From: Nitrospinota bacterium
Lineage (GTDB): Bacteria; Nitrospinota; Nitrospinia; UBA9942
Assembly (NCBI GenBank): GCA_016200365.1
Contig: JACQEW010000109.1
Coordinates: forward strand, 1 to 13,539
Direction of reading: 5' to 3'
DNA length: 13,539 bases
How positions within the stretch are numbered: position 1 is the stretch's first letter; each line of letters starts with the position of its first letter. The notes under the pieces were generated by a model. The model saw nothing but the letters and a program-made list of their open reading frames with translations. It was not told the DNA's origin and searched no databases. Shown here in pieces: positions 6,234 through 13,454 of this stretch. Both the position numbers and the translations under genes were made by a program.

Positions 6234-6973
6234 TTCTTTAATTCCTCAAGAAATTTGTAATCTGTCAGGTCATAGTGTATCGGTGTAACGGAGATCATAT
6301 CATTTCTTATTACCCCGCTGTCTGCATCTCTGTCCTCATCATAAAACAGCATCTCCCCGCCCTGCCAGTAGTAGATATGACCCCTCGGGTCTGTCCTCTT
6401 ATCGAACTCTTCCCTGAACCTCGAGTTACCCTGTCTGGTAAAGACCACACCCATTATTTTATCCTCCGGCAGATTCGGGATATTTACATTCAAAAGTGTC
6501 CCTTCAGGAAGTCCTTTTTCATAAACGGAAAGGGCTATTTTTTTTGCAAAGGATGCAGCAGGAGTAAAATCGGGATTGATAAAGGTAGCGAGGGATACTG
6601 CTATGGAGGGTATACCGAGAATTGTCCCTTCCGTTGCAGCAGAAACTGTCCCCGAATAAATCACATTTGTAGAGATATTTGCACCGAGGTTTATACCCGA
6701 TATAACCATATCGGGCGGCTCCTTCAGGATTGCCCGAACTGCTATCTTGACGCAATCGGCAGGCGTCCCATTAACGGCATAGCCAATGAACTCGCCGTCT
6801 CTCTCGACCTCTCTAACCCTTAAGGGATCGGAAAGTGTGATAGCATGTCCAACGGCACTCTGCTCCGTCTCAGGAGCTACTACAATTACATCGGCAATTT
6901 CCTTTATCCTGTCCCTTAATGCCGCTAAACCTTTTGCATTTATCCCATCGTCATTTGTTAAAAGTATCTTCAT
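6218..6973 (-). CDS. surE: 5'/3'-nucleotidase SurE
   Basis: A metal-dependent nucleoside monophosphatase of 251 residues, typical length for SurE. The N-terminus MKILLTNDDG carries the metal-binding Asp8-Asp9. Ser39 (ETEQSAVGHAIT) and Asn95 (ISGINLGANIS) complete the metal site, and NGTPADCV and YSGTVSAATEG are also conserved. I chose ATG at 6973 because it matches the family start and overlaps the TGA of the upstream propeller gene (ATGA). A GTG six bases upstream (6979), better spaced from GGGG (6987-6990), would add two residues and cannot be excluded. It is translationally coupled to the propeller gene upstream and overlaps the methyltransferase gene downstream by 16 bases. The restriction-modification genes could therefore be read from the same transcript. 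Confidence 0.95.
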   Translation of the reverse strand: MKILLTNDDGINAKGLAALRDRIKEIADVIVVAPETEQSAVGHAITLSDPLRVREVERDGEFIGYAVNGTPADCVKIAVRAILKEPPDMVISGINLGANISTNVIYSGTVSAATEGTILGIPSIAVSLATFINPDFTPAASFAKKIALSVYEKGLPEGTLLNVNIPNLPEDKIMGVVFTRQGNSRFREEFDKRTDPRGHIYYWQGGEMLFYDEDRDADSGVIRNDMISVTPIHYDLTDYKFLEELKNWEIK

Positions 6974-7692
6974 TCCCACTTATAAACCCCTGCACCCCAT
7001 GTCCCTATATAAAGATTACTGTCTCCACCCAATTTTATAGTCTGGACAATTTTATTGACAAGGGAACCGCTGTAATCATTCCAGGGGGAATCAGGAGATG
7101 TCTTTAAAAATATACCGCCATAAGTGCCGACATAGATTATCCCCTTTTCATCAACAGATAATGACAGCACATCCAAATTACCAAGTCCTTCATTGACTGC
7201 CTGCCATCTCTTTCCATCATTTGAAAAATACACCCCTCCTGCTTCTGTCCCTGCATAAAGATTTCCATTTTTATCAGCCGCTATGGATTTTATTATCCTG
7301 CTGCCTATCCTTTCGCTGATATCCTCCCATTTTTCACTGTTTGAGGATTTTCTAAATATGCCGCTGTAAGTCCCGGCATATATATCCCCATCTTTATTTA
7401 TGAGTGTTAGTATCCTCGTAGTTGATAAACCCTCATTTACAGCTTCACATGTCTTGCCTCCATCCTTACTCACATATATCCCATCTAAATCTGTTCCAAC
7501 GTATAAAACCCCATTTTCATCAACTGCTACAGAGGTTATATTATAGTTCCCAATCTCCTGTTTCATCCTTATCCATTTCCTTTTATCTCTATCAAAAATA
7601 AACATACCTGTAGCAGTGCCGACAAGTATATTCCCCTTTTTGTCCATCGTAAGAGATTGAATCCTCCTGCCTGAAAGGTTATCAACCTCCAT
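6970..7692 (-). CDS. C-terminal part of a frameshifted BNR/Asp-box beta-propeller protein
   Basis: Repeats of about 40 residues follow the pattern I-D-G-I-Y-x-G-T-x-G-G-x-Y-x-S-x-D-G-x-x-W, as in NLYAGTEAGGVYFSNDGKRW and VLYVGTDLDGIYVSKDGGKT. These are Asp-box/BNR-like propeller blades. The first ATG (7692) falls in the middle of a blade. In the same frame, coding sense continues upstream to about 7786 (QILSILVDSDGNLYAGTTWG), so this is not a natural N-terminus. That upstream stretch matches, one base out of frame, the end of the neighbouring signal-peptide ORF (7760-8509). The two were one gene of about 510 codons. Without the signal peptide this fragment is unlikely to be exported. The TGA stop overlaps the surE ATG. 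The function of the intact protein is unknown; it probably acts outside the cytoplasm in binding or sensing. Confidence 0.8.
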   Translation of the reverse strand: MEVDNLSGRRIQSLTMDKKGNILVGTATGMFIFDRDKRKWIRMKQEIGNYNITSVAVDENGVLYVGTDLDGIYVSKDGGKTCEAVNEGLSTTRILTLINKDGDIYAGTYSGIFRKSSNSEKWEDISERIGSRIIKSIAADKNGNLYAGTEAGGVYFSNDGKRWQAVNEGLGNLDVLSLSVDEKGIIYVGTYGGIFLKTSPDSPWNDYSGSLVNKIVQTIKLGGDSNLYIGTWGAGVYKWE

Positions 7693-7759
7693 CCACTCTT
7701 TCCCTTTATGTTTTTCAAATAGCCCCCATGTAGTCCCTGCATAGAGATTTCCATCGCTG

Positions 7760-8509
7760 TCAACAAGGATAGATAAAATCTGAAGGTTTGTTAGAATTTG
7801 AAAGCCCCTTTGTTACTGCCTTCCAATCCTGCCCTCCATCTGTCGTTCTGAAAATTCCATCCCGCCATGTGGATACATATATCCTTCCCTTCCCGTCCAT
7901 AATTGCAGAGGTTACTATATTTTCTACAAGTCCAAGGGACTCCCATTTCTTACCATTTCGATGACTTCTATATGCACCCCCTTCGCTTGCAGCATAAACA
8001 GTTCCATCTTTATCTATGAGTATGCTGTTTACAAAGGGATTTGAAAGCCCCTCCTTAAGCATTTCCCAGTTTTTCTCATCATTACTCCTATAAACAGCAT
8101 TGCTCCACAAAGCGGCATATATGGTATCACCGTCAAAGGCTATATACTGGACCTGATACCCTGACGGCAGACCTGACAGCCTTGTCCAGCTTTCACCGTC
8201 CGACGATTTATAAACGCCGTCCCTTGTTCCCGCAAAAATTGCACCATCAGGAGATATTGCTATGGAAGGGATAAAAGGATTGTTTATGCCATTACCTGCA
8301 GGAGACCAGCTTTTCCCTTCATCTATGCTTTTATATATCCCGCTCCCCTCGGTGCCGGCATAGATATAACCGTTCTTATCTATTACAACCGATGTGATAA
8401 TGCCGCTGTAGGGACCCAAAATTTTCCATTCCCCGGAAGACTTTTCTATGTAAAATAAATTCACTAACAAAAAAATAAATACGAACAGGCTAAATCGAAT
8501 TTTTATCAT
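7760..8509 (-). CDS. N-terminal part of a frameshifted secreted BNR/Asp-box beta-propeller protein
   Basis: The 249-residue ORF starts with a clear signal peptide: a basic MIKIR, a hydrophobic core (FSLFVFIFLLVNLFY) and a likely cleavage region near residue 25. About five propeller blades follow, with IYAGTEGSGIYKSIDEGKSW and IFAGTRDGVYKSSDGESW as examples. The frame breaks at about 7781-7800: after GLSN it reads a short unrelated tail (SNKPSDFIYPC) and stops. The next frame carries TNLQILSILVDSDGNLYAGT, which completes the blade as other blades do (GL + four residues + IL or VL). ATG at 8509 has GGAGG 10 bases upstream and a good promoter (8539-8567). A sequencing or assembly error could also cause the shift, but there is no long homopolymer at the site. 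Confidence 0.8.
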   Translation of the reverse strand: MIKIRFSLFVFIFLLVNLFYIEKSSGEWKILGPYSGIITSVVIDKNGYIYAGTEGSGIYKSIDEGKSWSPAGNGINNPFIPSIAISPDGAIFAGTRDGVYKSSDGESWTRLSGLPSGYQVQYIAFDGDTIYAALWSNAVYRSNDEKNWEMLKEGLSNPFVNSILIDKDGTVYAASEGGAYRSHRNGKKWESLGLVENIVTSAIMDGKGRIYVSTWRDGIFRTTDGGQDWKAVTKGLSNSNKPSDFIYPC

Positions 8510-8538
8510 ATCCTCATAACCTCCATTTTAATAAAACA

Positions 8539-8567
8539 ATAATATCATACCATAAAAAACAGGACAA
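8539..8567 (-). promoter_or_regulatory. Sigma-70-like promoter for the propeller-surE group
   Basis: On the minus strand TTGTCC (8567-8562) is followed by a 17-bp spacer and TATTAT (8544-8539, five of six to TATAAT). The predicted start is near 8532, giving a leader of about 22 bases with GGAGG (8524-8520) placed 10 bases before the ATG at 8509. Sequence match only. Confidence 0.55.
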
Positions 8568-8613
8568 CGGCTTTTCATTGTTATGGAATTTTATTTTATT
8601 TTAGCTCCATATC

Positions 8614-8622
8614 TGTTATAAT
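8614..8622 (+). promoter_or_regulatory. Extended -10 promoter candidate for the Hpt-STAS-hypE group
   Basis: TGTTATAAT is a perfect TATAAT (8617-8622) with an extended-10 TG one base upstream. The -35 region at 17-bp spacing is only T-rich. A transcript starting near 8629 would carry the palindromic repeats of 8641-8830 in a leader of about 215 bases. Confidence 0.4.
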
Positions 8623-8642
8623 TTTTTTGCCCTTTCATAAAC

Positions 8643-8673
8643 CCCGTTAGAAAGTTTTCGCCTTTCTAACGGG
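8643..8673. repeat. Perfect 12-bp stem palindrome of the CCCCGTTAGA family
   Basis: CCCGTTAGAAAG (8643-8654) and CTTTCTAACGGG (8662-8673) pair perfectly over 12 bp with a 7-base loop. The same arm recurs at 8818-8829 (CTTTCTAACGGG). A related arm, CCCCGTTACA, bounds the repeat upstream of cdd. The stem is not followed by a T-run on either strand. Confidence 0.8.
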
Positions 8674-8705
8674 AAGGTTCACATGGGCATTAAACCCTGT
8701 GTTCG

Positions 8706-8771
8706 CCCCGTTTAGAGATATAGTAAAGGCAATAATTAACTTGTAGGGCAAGCCTTAAATCTCTAACGGGG
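8706..8771. repeat. Disrupted palindrome of the CCCCGTTAGA family containing a half GTAGGGC repeat
   Basis: CCCCGTTTAGAGAT (8706-8719) and ATCTCTAACGGGG (8759-8771) are inverted copies that differ by one bulged T. Between them lies a 39-base insert including TTGTAGGGCAAGCCTT (8741-8756), which matches one end of the element at 405-457. One repeat family appears to have inserted into another and then decayed. Confidence 0.65.
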
Positions 8772-8844
8772 TTCGTTATAAAGGAATTTTTCCAACAGTA
8801 AGCCCTTATGGGTGGGGCTTTCTAACGGGGTAAATGAGGTTTAT

Positions 8845-9648
8845 ATGATAAATGCAAATAAGGAATTTATTAAGGATTTTTTACTGGAATTCAATGATCA
8901 TGCGGAAACCGTAGAATCGAGTCTTGTTCACATTGAAAAGGATAAAGACAATCCCGACCTTATCAATTCAATTTTTCGCGCCTTTCATTCCATAAAAGGC
9001 AACGCATCATGGCTTGGACTCGATTTGATAAAGGATTTAAGTCACAGTGCGGAAAACATGCTCGGGGATATAAGAAACAAGAAATACAGCATTACCCCTG
9101 AGATAACAGACTGCATATTGGCATCCCTGGATACCTTAAAGATACTCGCAAAAAGATTATCCGAAGGGGATACTAAACCTGTAGATATTTCCAATATTCT
9201 AAATAAAATTGATGCCATCCGCACATCATCGCCTCCTAAGACAGCGGCTCCTCCCCCCCCGCCGCCGCAGCAGTCTAAAACCAAAGTAAGAGGGCGTGAT
9301 GTGGAGCTTATAATAATGGAAAGCGGAAAGGTGTCAATTATTAAAATAGACGGGAGATTCGATTTTAGAATCACCGATGCCCTTTTAGAAAAAATAGAGC
9401 AGTTAAAAAACAAGGGATTCATATATATAATTTTTGACCTGACCAACACTATCTTTATATCCAGCTCCGGCGCAGGTGTTATTGCCTCGACCCACCAGGA
9501 ACTGAAAGCATCGGGAGGGAAGGTTATATTGGCAGGCGCAAGAGGCGAGGTTAAAAAAATTTTTGAGATAACTGGACTTACAAATGAATTCGAGATGTAT
9601 GACAATTTAAAGGATGCCATTAAAAAAATAGAGAATGAAACGAATTGA
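8845..9648 (+). CDS. Hpt-STAS fusion protein (phosphotransfer domain joined to anti-sigma-antagonist-type domain)
   Basis: A 267-residue soluble protein with an N-terminal Hpt four-helix domain (about 5-108). Its phosphorylatable His48 is in FRAFHSIKGNASWLG, as in CheA P1 domains. A Pro-rich linker (130-141, six prolines in a row) leads to a C-terminal STAS domain (about 152-262; IDGRFDF, FDLTNTIFISSSGAGVI). The STAS switch motif of SpoIIAA is DSSG; here it reads SSSG (206-209), so Ser207 is a possible phosphosite but the preceding Asp is replaced by Ser. I chose ATG 8845 because GAGG (8836-8839) lies five bases upstream. A GTG at 8812 would add 11 residues encoded by repeat DNA. The stop overlaps the hypE start by 14 bases. 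It has no receiver or kinase of its own; the nearby hybrid kinase is a candidate donor. Confidence 0.9.
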   Translation: MINANKEFIKDFLLEFNDHAETVESSLVHIEKDKDNPDLINSIFRAFHSIKGNASWLGLDLIKDLSHSAENMLGDIRNKKYSITPEITDCILASLDTLKILAKRLSEGDTKPVDISNILNKIDAIRTSSPPKTAAPPPPPPQQSKTKVRGRDVELIIMESGKVSIIKIDGRFDFRITDALLEKIEQLKNKGFIYIIFDLTNTIFISSSGAGVIASTHQELKASGGKVILAGARGEVKKIFEITGLTNEFEMYDNLKDAIKKIENETN

Positions 9649-10729
9649 AAGGGTATCTCTATCACACGGAAGCGGCGGAGAGCCGTCATGGCGTCTCATA
9701 TCGGAGTTGTTCTTAAAAGAATTCTATAACCCCTTCCTTTCTCCTCTTACAGACTCGGCTATACTAAATATTTACCCCTCACCCAACCTCACCCCAACCC
9801 TCTCCCAGAGGGAGAGGGAAAGAGGGGCAAGGGGAGAGGAAGCAATTGGAGAGAAATCAATTAAAATTGCCTTTACTACAGATTCCTATGTGGTCAAGCC
9901 CCTCTTTTTTCCTGGTGGAGACATTGGAAAGCTGGCGATAGCAGGCACTGTAAACGACCTCAGTGTTATGGGAGCAAGACCTTTATTTCTTTCTTGCGGG
10001 CTTATCATCGAGGAGGGGTTTGAATACAGCACTCTTGAAAAGATTATTTTATCAATGAAGAAGACTGCTTCGGATTCAGGTGTTCAGATTGTAACCGGCG
10101 ATACAAAGGTGGTGGAGAGAGGCGCTGCCGACAAAATTTTTATAAGCACGGCAGGCGTAGGTATTGTCATGGACGGGGTTGAATTGAAAAGAGAGAGGAT
10201 TATGGTCGGCGATATAATAATAATCAGCGGATCTATAGGAGACCACGGAATCTCGGTAATCTCCAAAAGAGAGGGAATAGAGTTTGAATCTGAAATAGAG
10301 AGCGATTGTGCGCCTCTAAACGGTCTTATAATTGAAGTTCTTGAATCCGGCGCCAATATAAAATTTATGAGAGACCCGACAAGGGGCGGGCTTGCGGCAG
10401 CGCTGAATGAATTTGCAAAAGGCATGAATTGGGGGATATTGTTAAATGAGACAGAAATTCCTATCAAGGAGAGTGTGAGGTCGGTATCGGATATACTTGG
10501 ATTCGACCCTTTATACATTGCAAATGAGGGAAAGGTAGTAATGATTGTCTCGTCAGCAGATAAAAACAGGGTTTTAAAAATAATACAAAATCACCCTCTC
10601 GGCAAAGATGCAAGGATAATCGGGGAGATAGTATCATCTCCCAAAGAGATGGTAACCTTAAAGACCGTTGTCGGCGGAACAAGAATCGTTGACATGCCTT
10701 CAGGAGAGCAACTGCCGAGAATATGCTAA
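9635..10729 (+). CDS. hypE: Hydrogenase maturation factor HypE (carbamoyl dehydratase)
   Basis: HypE uses ATP to dehydrate the thiocarbamate on its C-terminal cysteine to thiocyanate, the cyanide source for the [NiFe]-hydrogenase iron ligands. The N-terminal LSHGSGG (9-15), FTTDSYVVKPLFFPGGDIGKL, GTVNDLSVMGARP and DPTRGGLA motifs are present, and the protein ends in the required PRIC with Cys364 as the last residue. So it should be functional. At 364 residues it is longer than the usual roughly 330-345. The excess is a stretch around residues 47-73 (including LTPTLSQRERERGARG) encoded by a palindromic repeat in a loop just before the conserved FTTDS. ATG 9635 overlaps the Hpt-STAS gene by 14 bases. 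No other hyp gene is in the window, so the rest of the maturation set must lie elsewhere. Confidence 0.95.
   Translation: MKRIERVSLSHGSGGEPSWRLISELFLKEFYNPFLSPLTDSAILNIYPSPNLTPTLSQRERERGARGEEAIGEKSIKIAFTTDSYVVKPLFFPGGDIGKLAIAGTVNDLSVMGARPLFLSCGLIIEEGFEYSTLEKIILSMKKTASDSGVQIVTGDTKVVERGAADKIFISTAGVGIVMDGVELKRERIMVGDIIIISGSIGDHGISVISKREGIEFESEIESDCAPLNGLIIEVLESGANIKFMRDPTRGGLAAALNEFAKGMNWGILLNETEIPIKESVRSVSDILGFDPLYIANEGKVVMIVSSADKNRVLKIIQNHPLGKDARIIGEIVSSPKEMVTLKTVVGGTRIVDMPSGEQLPRIC
9774..9839 (+). repeat. CCCTCTCCC-type palindromic repeat inside hypE
   Basis: The core is a perfect 9-bp stem CCCTCTCCC (9798-9806), AGA loop, GGGAGAGGG (9810-9818), flanked by ACCCCTCACCC and repeated ACCCCA on the left and GAGGGGCAAGGGGAGAGG on the right. 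Read in the hypE frame it gives LTPTLSQRERERGARG. That peptide is known from memory as a hallmark of this widespread dispersed repeat when it lands in genes. It has no stop codon in this frame. Confidence 0.85.
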
Positions 10730-10732
10730 CAA

Positions 10733-10767
10733 AAAGTTCAAAGTTCAAAGTTCAAAGTTCAAAGTTA
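10733..10767 (+). repeat. AAAGTTC tandem repeat, nearly five 7-bp units
   Basis: Four perfect units AAAGTTC (10733-10760) and one with a terminal A (10761-10767) lie between the hypE stop and the ribosome binding site of the permease gene. The 7-bp period suggests copy number could change by slippage, moving the permease start away from hypE. It is too short and has no spacers, so it is not a CRISPR. Confidence 0.9.
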
Positions 10768-10772
10768 AGGAA

Positions 10773-10779
10773 AAGGAGG
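10773..10779 (+). promoter_or_regulatory. Ribosome binding site deciding the permease start
   Basis: AAGGAGG lies nine bases before ATG 10789 and is the strongest Shine-Dalgarno match in the plus-strand group. It decides against the in-frame ATG at 10723, which lies inside hypE and would read through the AAAGTTC tandem repeat. Confidence 0.8.
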
Positions 10780-10788
10780 AATTTGAAT

Positions 10789-11289
10789 ATGTTTATTTCA
10801 ACAGCCATAATGGGAACACTTGCAGTCATTTTTCTTATAATAGGGTATTACAGAGGGGAAGGACAGCATATCAGCGGAATGAAAACAGCCATTAATATGG
10901 TAATCCAGATTTTACCATTGTTGTTTTTTGCCTTTATTGTAGCAGGCATGGTTCAGGCTCTCATCCCAAAAGAGCTTTTATCGAAATGGGTAGGTGAAGA
11001 ATCTGGTATGCGAGGAATACTTATAGGAACAGTAGCCGGCGGTTTTGCACCAGGTGGTCCCTATGTCAGTCTGCCTATCGTTGCTGCATTGCTGCATTCA
11101 GGCGCCAGTATTGGAACTACTGTTGCATTCTTAACCGGCTGGTCATTGTGGGCAATCAACAGGCTGCCGATGGAAGTGGGGATATTAGGATGGAAATTTA
11201 CCCTCATTCGCCTCGCAAGCACATTCTTTTTCCCGCCAATTGCCGGGTTTATAGCACAGACATTTTTTGCAAATACAAATAAATTTTAG
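10789..11289 (+). CDS. Half-size ArsP/DUF318-type membrane permease
   Basis: A 166-residue integral membrane protein with about five hydrophobic segments: near the N-terminus (IMGTLAVIFLIIGYY), MVIQILPLLFFAFIVAGMVQAL, a Gly-rich pair around GTVAGGFAPGGPYVSLPIVAAL and TTVAFLTGWSLWAI, and FFFPPIAGFIAQTFF at the end. The APGGPYVSLP and FLTGWS signatures recall the predicted permease family that includes ArsP, thought to export organoarsenicals or other solutes. Full-length ArsP is about twice this size, so this is a half-size form that may dimerise or pair with another half. The substrate cannot be told. It follows hypE after 59 bases containing a tandem repeat and a strong AAGGAGG. Its stop is 5 bases from the stop of the convergent kinase gene, leaving no room for a separate terminator. 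Confidence 0.82.
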   Translation: MFISTAIMGTLAVIFLIIGYYRGEGQHISGMKTAINMVIQILPLLFFAFIVAGMVQALIPKELLSKWVGEESGMRGILIGTVAGGFAPGGPYVSLPIVAALLHSGASIGTTVAFLTGWSLWAINRLPMEVGILGWKFTLIRLASTFFFPPIAGFIAQTFFANTNKF

Positions 11290-11294
11290 AACAC

Positions 11295-13454
11295 TTAATC
11301 CCCTCCCCCTATTATCTCTCTCATTTTTCTTAAAAGTTCATCTGGTGCTATCGGCTTTGAAAGAAGAGGTAATCCTTGTTCAAGAATATCTTTTGTTTTA
11401 TCTGCAGTATATCCGCTCATAAAAAGGGCTTTCGTATCTGGTTTCATCTTTTTGATTTCTTTATAAGCCTCCATGCCGCTCTTTTTAGGCATCACCGTGT
11501 CAAAGATAGCGAACTGGATTCTATCTTTATTCTCTATGAATTTATTTACTGCATCCTCTCCATTGACAGCCTCTATGACCCTATACCCGAATTCTTCAAG
11601 TAATATCTTTATTGCTTTTCTCATAGTCGCATCATCCTCTGCAAGAAGCACAATCTCCGTGCCGCCCTTTTGAGCGATAAGAATATGGGTCTCATTTTTT
11701 TCAACTGCCAACTCTGTTATTGGCAAATATATCTTAAATACTGTCCCCCTGCCGGGCTCGCTGTAAACATTTATAAAACCGTTATGCTGTTTAACAATGC
11801 CATACACCATTGCCAGTCCGAGTCCTGTCCCTTTTCCAGCCTCTTTAGTCGTAAAGAAAGGCTCAAAAATCCTTTTCTGTGTCACATCATCCATACCTAT
11901 GCCTGTATCTGCAAAGCTTATCAGTGCATACATTCCGATTTCGCCATAGCCATAGGCATTTATAAATTCATTATCAAGATCCACAAGCCCGGTGCTTATA
12001 GTTAATGTCCCTCTATCCGGCATTGCATCCCTCGCATTTGTCGCGAGGTTCATCAAAGAATGCTCGATATGCGCAGGGTCTATTGTTACTATCAGGTCTT
12101 TATCTGTAAGGTTTGTTCTGATTTCAATATGTTCGCCAATCAGTCTTGCCAGTATCTTTTCAGTCATTTTTATCAGGACATTCAAATCTGTATGCCGTAG
12201 GTTCATTACCTGTTTTCTGCTGAATGTAAGGAGGTCTTTTGTAAGTTCAGCGGCCTTTTGAGACTGTCCGATTATCTGGCTAACACAGTTTTTTACCAGC
12301 TCATCCTCTCCTTTTTTCGTGATTAGGATGTGTCCGTAACCGAGTATCCCTGTCAGGATATTGTTAAAATCGTGGGCAATGCCGCCTGCGAGCTGCCCAA
12401 CTGCCTCCATCTTTTGGGCATGCCTCAGTTGTTCTTCAAGATGTCTTTGCTGTGTGATGTCCTGAACTGTCCCGATCATCCGAACTGGTTTATCATCCCT
12501 GTCATAGATAACTCTTGCCTGTTCATGAACGATTCTTTTAGCGCCGTCAGGCAGAACAATTCTATGGTCAATAGAGTAGGTTTTTTTATTGTACAGGGCT
12601 TTATTAACGGCATTTTTAACAAGCTCCCTATCCTCCGGATGGACAGAGCTTAAAAATGCCTCATAGGTAGCGCCGAAATCCTGCGGGGTTAAGCCAAAGA
12701 TTCTATATATCTCATCGGACCATCTCAAATTATTATTCACTATATCCCAATCCCAGTTCCCGATATGGGCTATCTGCTGGGCTTCGGCAAGACTGTTTTC
12801 GCTCTTTATCAGCGACTCATGTTCCTTCTTTATATCGGTAATATCGAGGATATATCCATAGTAATGCGTAATCCCGCCTCTATCGTTTCTTTCGACGACA
12901 GTATAATCATCAACCCATCTTATTTCCCCATCTGCCTTAATGACACGATAGTTCTGTCTAAAGGCATCCGCTCCAGATTCGCTGTATGTCTTCACCTCGG
13001 AAGCTATCCTCTCCAGATCTTCCGAATATATAATGCTGGCGTATAAGATTTTACCACTCATTAAGTCAGATGCCTGATACCCTAACTCTTGCATTACATT
13101 AGGAGAGACATATCTCACAGGCCATTGTTCTTCTGGTGCCCATTTAAAAACAATGACAGGTCCCTGCATAAAAAGTCTGTGTTCCTGCTCCAATGCCTCA
13201 ACCTGCCTACGCCTTGCAATAAAGGCTTTCGTGTAGAAAGTAAATCCAATAATCGTAACAGTCATCAGAGTGCGCATCCATAATTCGTTCGGGTCATGGG
13301 GAAGGAAGCCTTCGGTAAAACCGACGCTCCGGTGGAATATAAAAATGTGCATGAACGATTCACTAAGCCAGTAAAACAGCGACAGCAATATCCCTATAAC
13401 AATAATGCTGTAATCTTGATGAATGAATCCTTTTTTTGATGGGTTAGAAGACAT
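11295..13454 (-). CDS. Membrane-bound hybrid sensor histidine kinase with two PAS domains and a C-terminal receiver
   Basis: The 719-residue protein reads as follows. Two membrane segments (about 16-40 and 62-78) enclose a short external loop. Then come a first PAS/PAC region (about 95-208) and a second (about 220-333, with WDWDIVNNNLRWSDE). HisKA has phospho-His361 (GGIAHDFNNILTG), and HATPase has N-box Asn473, G1 DTGIG (516-520) and G2 GKGTGLGL (540-547). A CheY-like receiver (about 600-715) has Glu606-Asp608, phosphoacceptor Asp652, Ser680 and Lys700. All catalytic residues are intact. There is no Hpt domain and no separate response regulator next to it on the same strand. The relay target must be elsewhere, possibly the Hpt-STAS protein encoded 1.6 kb away. 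ATG 13454 has AGGAGG (13464-13459), only four bases away. The 85 bp upstream to the window edge are AT-rich with no promoter I trust. Confidence 0.94.
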   Translation of the reverse strand: MSSNPSKKGFIHQDYSIIVIGILLSLFYWLSESFMHIFIFHRSVGFTEGFLPHDPNELWMRTLMTVTIIGFTFYTKAFIARRRQVEALEQEHRLFMQGPVIVFKWAPEEQWPVRYVSPNVMQELGYQASDLMSGKILYASIIYSEDLERIASEVKTYSESGADAFRQNYRVIKADGEIRWVDDYTVVERNDRGGITHYYGYILDITDIKKEHESLIKSENSLAEAQQIAHIGNWDWDIVNNNLRWSDEIYRIFGLTPQDFGATYEAFLSSVHPEDRELVKNAVNKALYNKKTYSIDHRIVLPDGAKRIVHEQARVIYDRDDKPVRMIGTVQDITQQRHLEEQLRHAQKMEAVGQLAGGIAHDFNNILTGILGYGHILITKKGEDELVKNCVSQIIGQSQKAAELTKDLLTFSRKQVMNLRHTDLNVLIKMTEKILARLIGEHIEIRTNLTDKDLIVTIDPAHIEHSLMNLATNARDAMPDRGTLTISTGLVDLDNEFINAYGYGEIGMYALISFADTGIGMDDVTQKRIFEPFFTTKEAGKGTGLGLAMVYGIVKQHNGFINVYSEPGRGTVFKIYLPITELAVEKNETHILIAQKGGTEIVLLAEDDATMRKAIKILLEEFGYRVIEAVNGEDAVNKFIENKDRIQFAIFDTVMPKKSGMEAYKEIKKMKPDTKALFMSGYTADKTKDILEQGLPLLSKPIAPDELLRKMREIIGGGD

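Larger units (their letters stand above)
8510..8844. other. Divergent intergenic region: two promoters and nested palindromic repeats
   Basis: This 335-bp stretch without a gene separates the minus-strand propeller gene from the plus-strand Hpt-STAS gene. The first part (8510-8625) is AT-rich and holds a minus-strand promoter (8539-8567) and a plus-strand extended -10 (8614-8622). The rest (8641-8830) is built from fragments of the CCCCGTTAGA repeat family, with a half copy of the GTAGGGC family (8743-8756) inside it. I see no ORF of interest and no RNA gene that I recognise. Confidence 0.7.

Noticed and set aside
7569..7766. 65-residue open frame over the propeller break
   Set aside because: Neither its composition nor its sequence matches propeller blades; it is the third frame across the frameshift region.
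8812..8844. GTG start giving an 11-residue longer Hpt-STAS protein
   Set aside because: The extra codons come from the CCCCGTTAGA repeat, and GAGG is well spaced for the ATG at 8845.
9042..9689. Long minus-strand open frame opposite Hpt-STAS
   Set aside because: It is a shadow of the real gene; it encodes poly-Gly opposite the poly-Pro linker and has no family features.
10084..10518. Minus-strand open frame opposite hypE
   Set aside because: hypE motifs and its C-terminal Cys are convincing on the plus strand; the opposite frame is low-complexity and Ser/Ile/Pro-rich.
10733..10767. CRISPR array
   Set aside because: The repeat unit is only 7 bp, perfectly tandem, with no spacers.
10723..10788. 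Upstream start for the permease inside hypE
   Set aside because: It would read through the AAAGTTC tandem repeat, and a strong AAGGAGG decides for ATG 10789.
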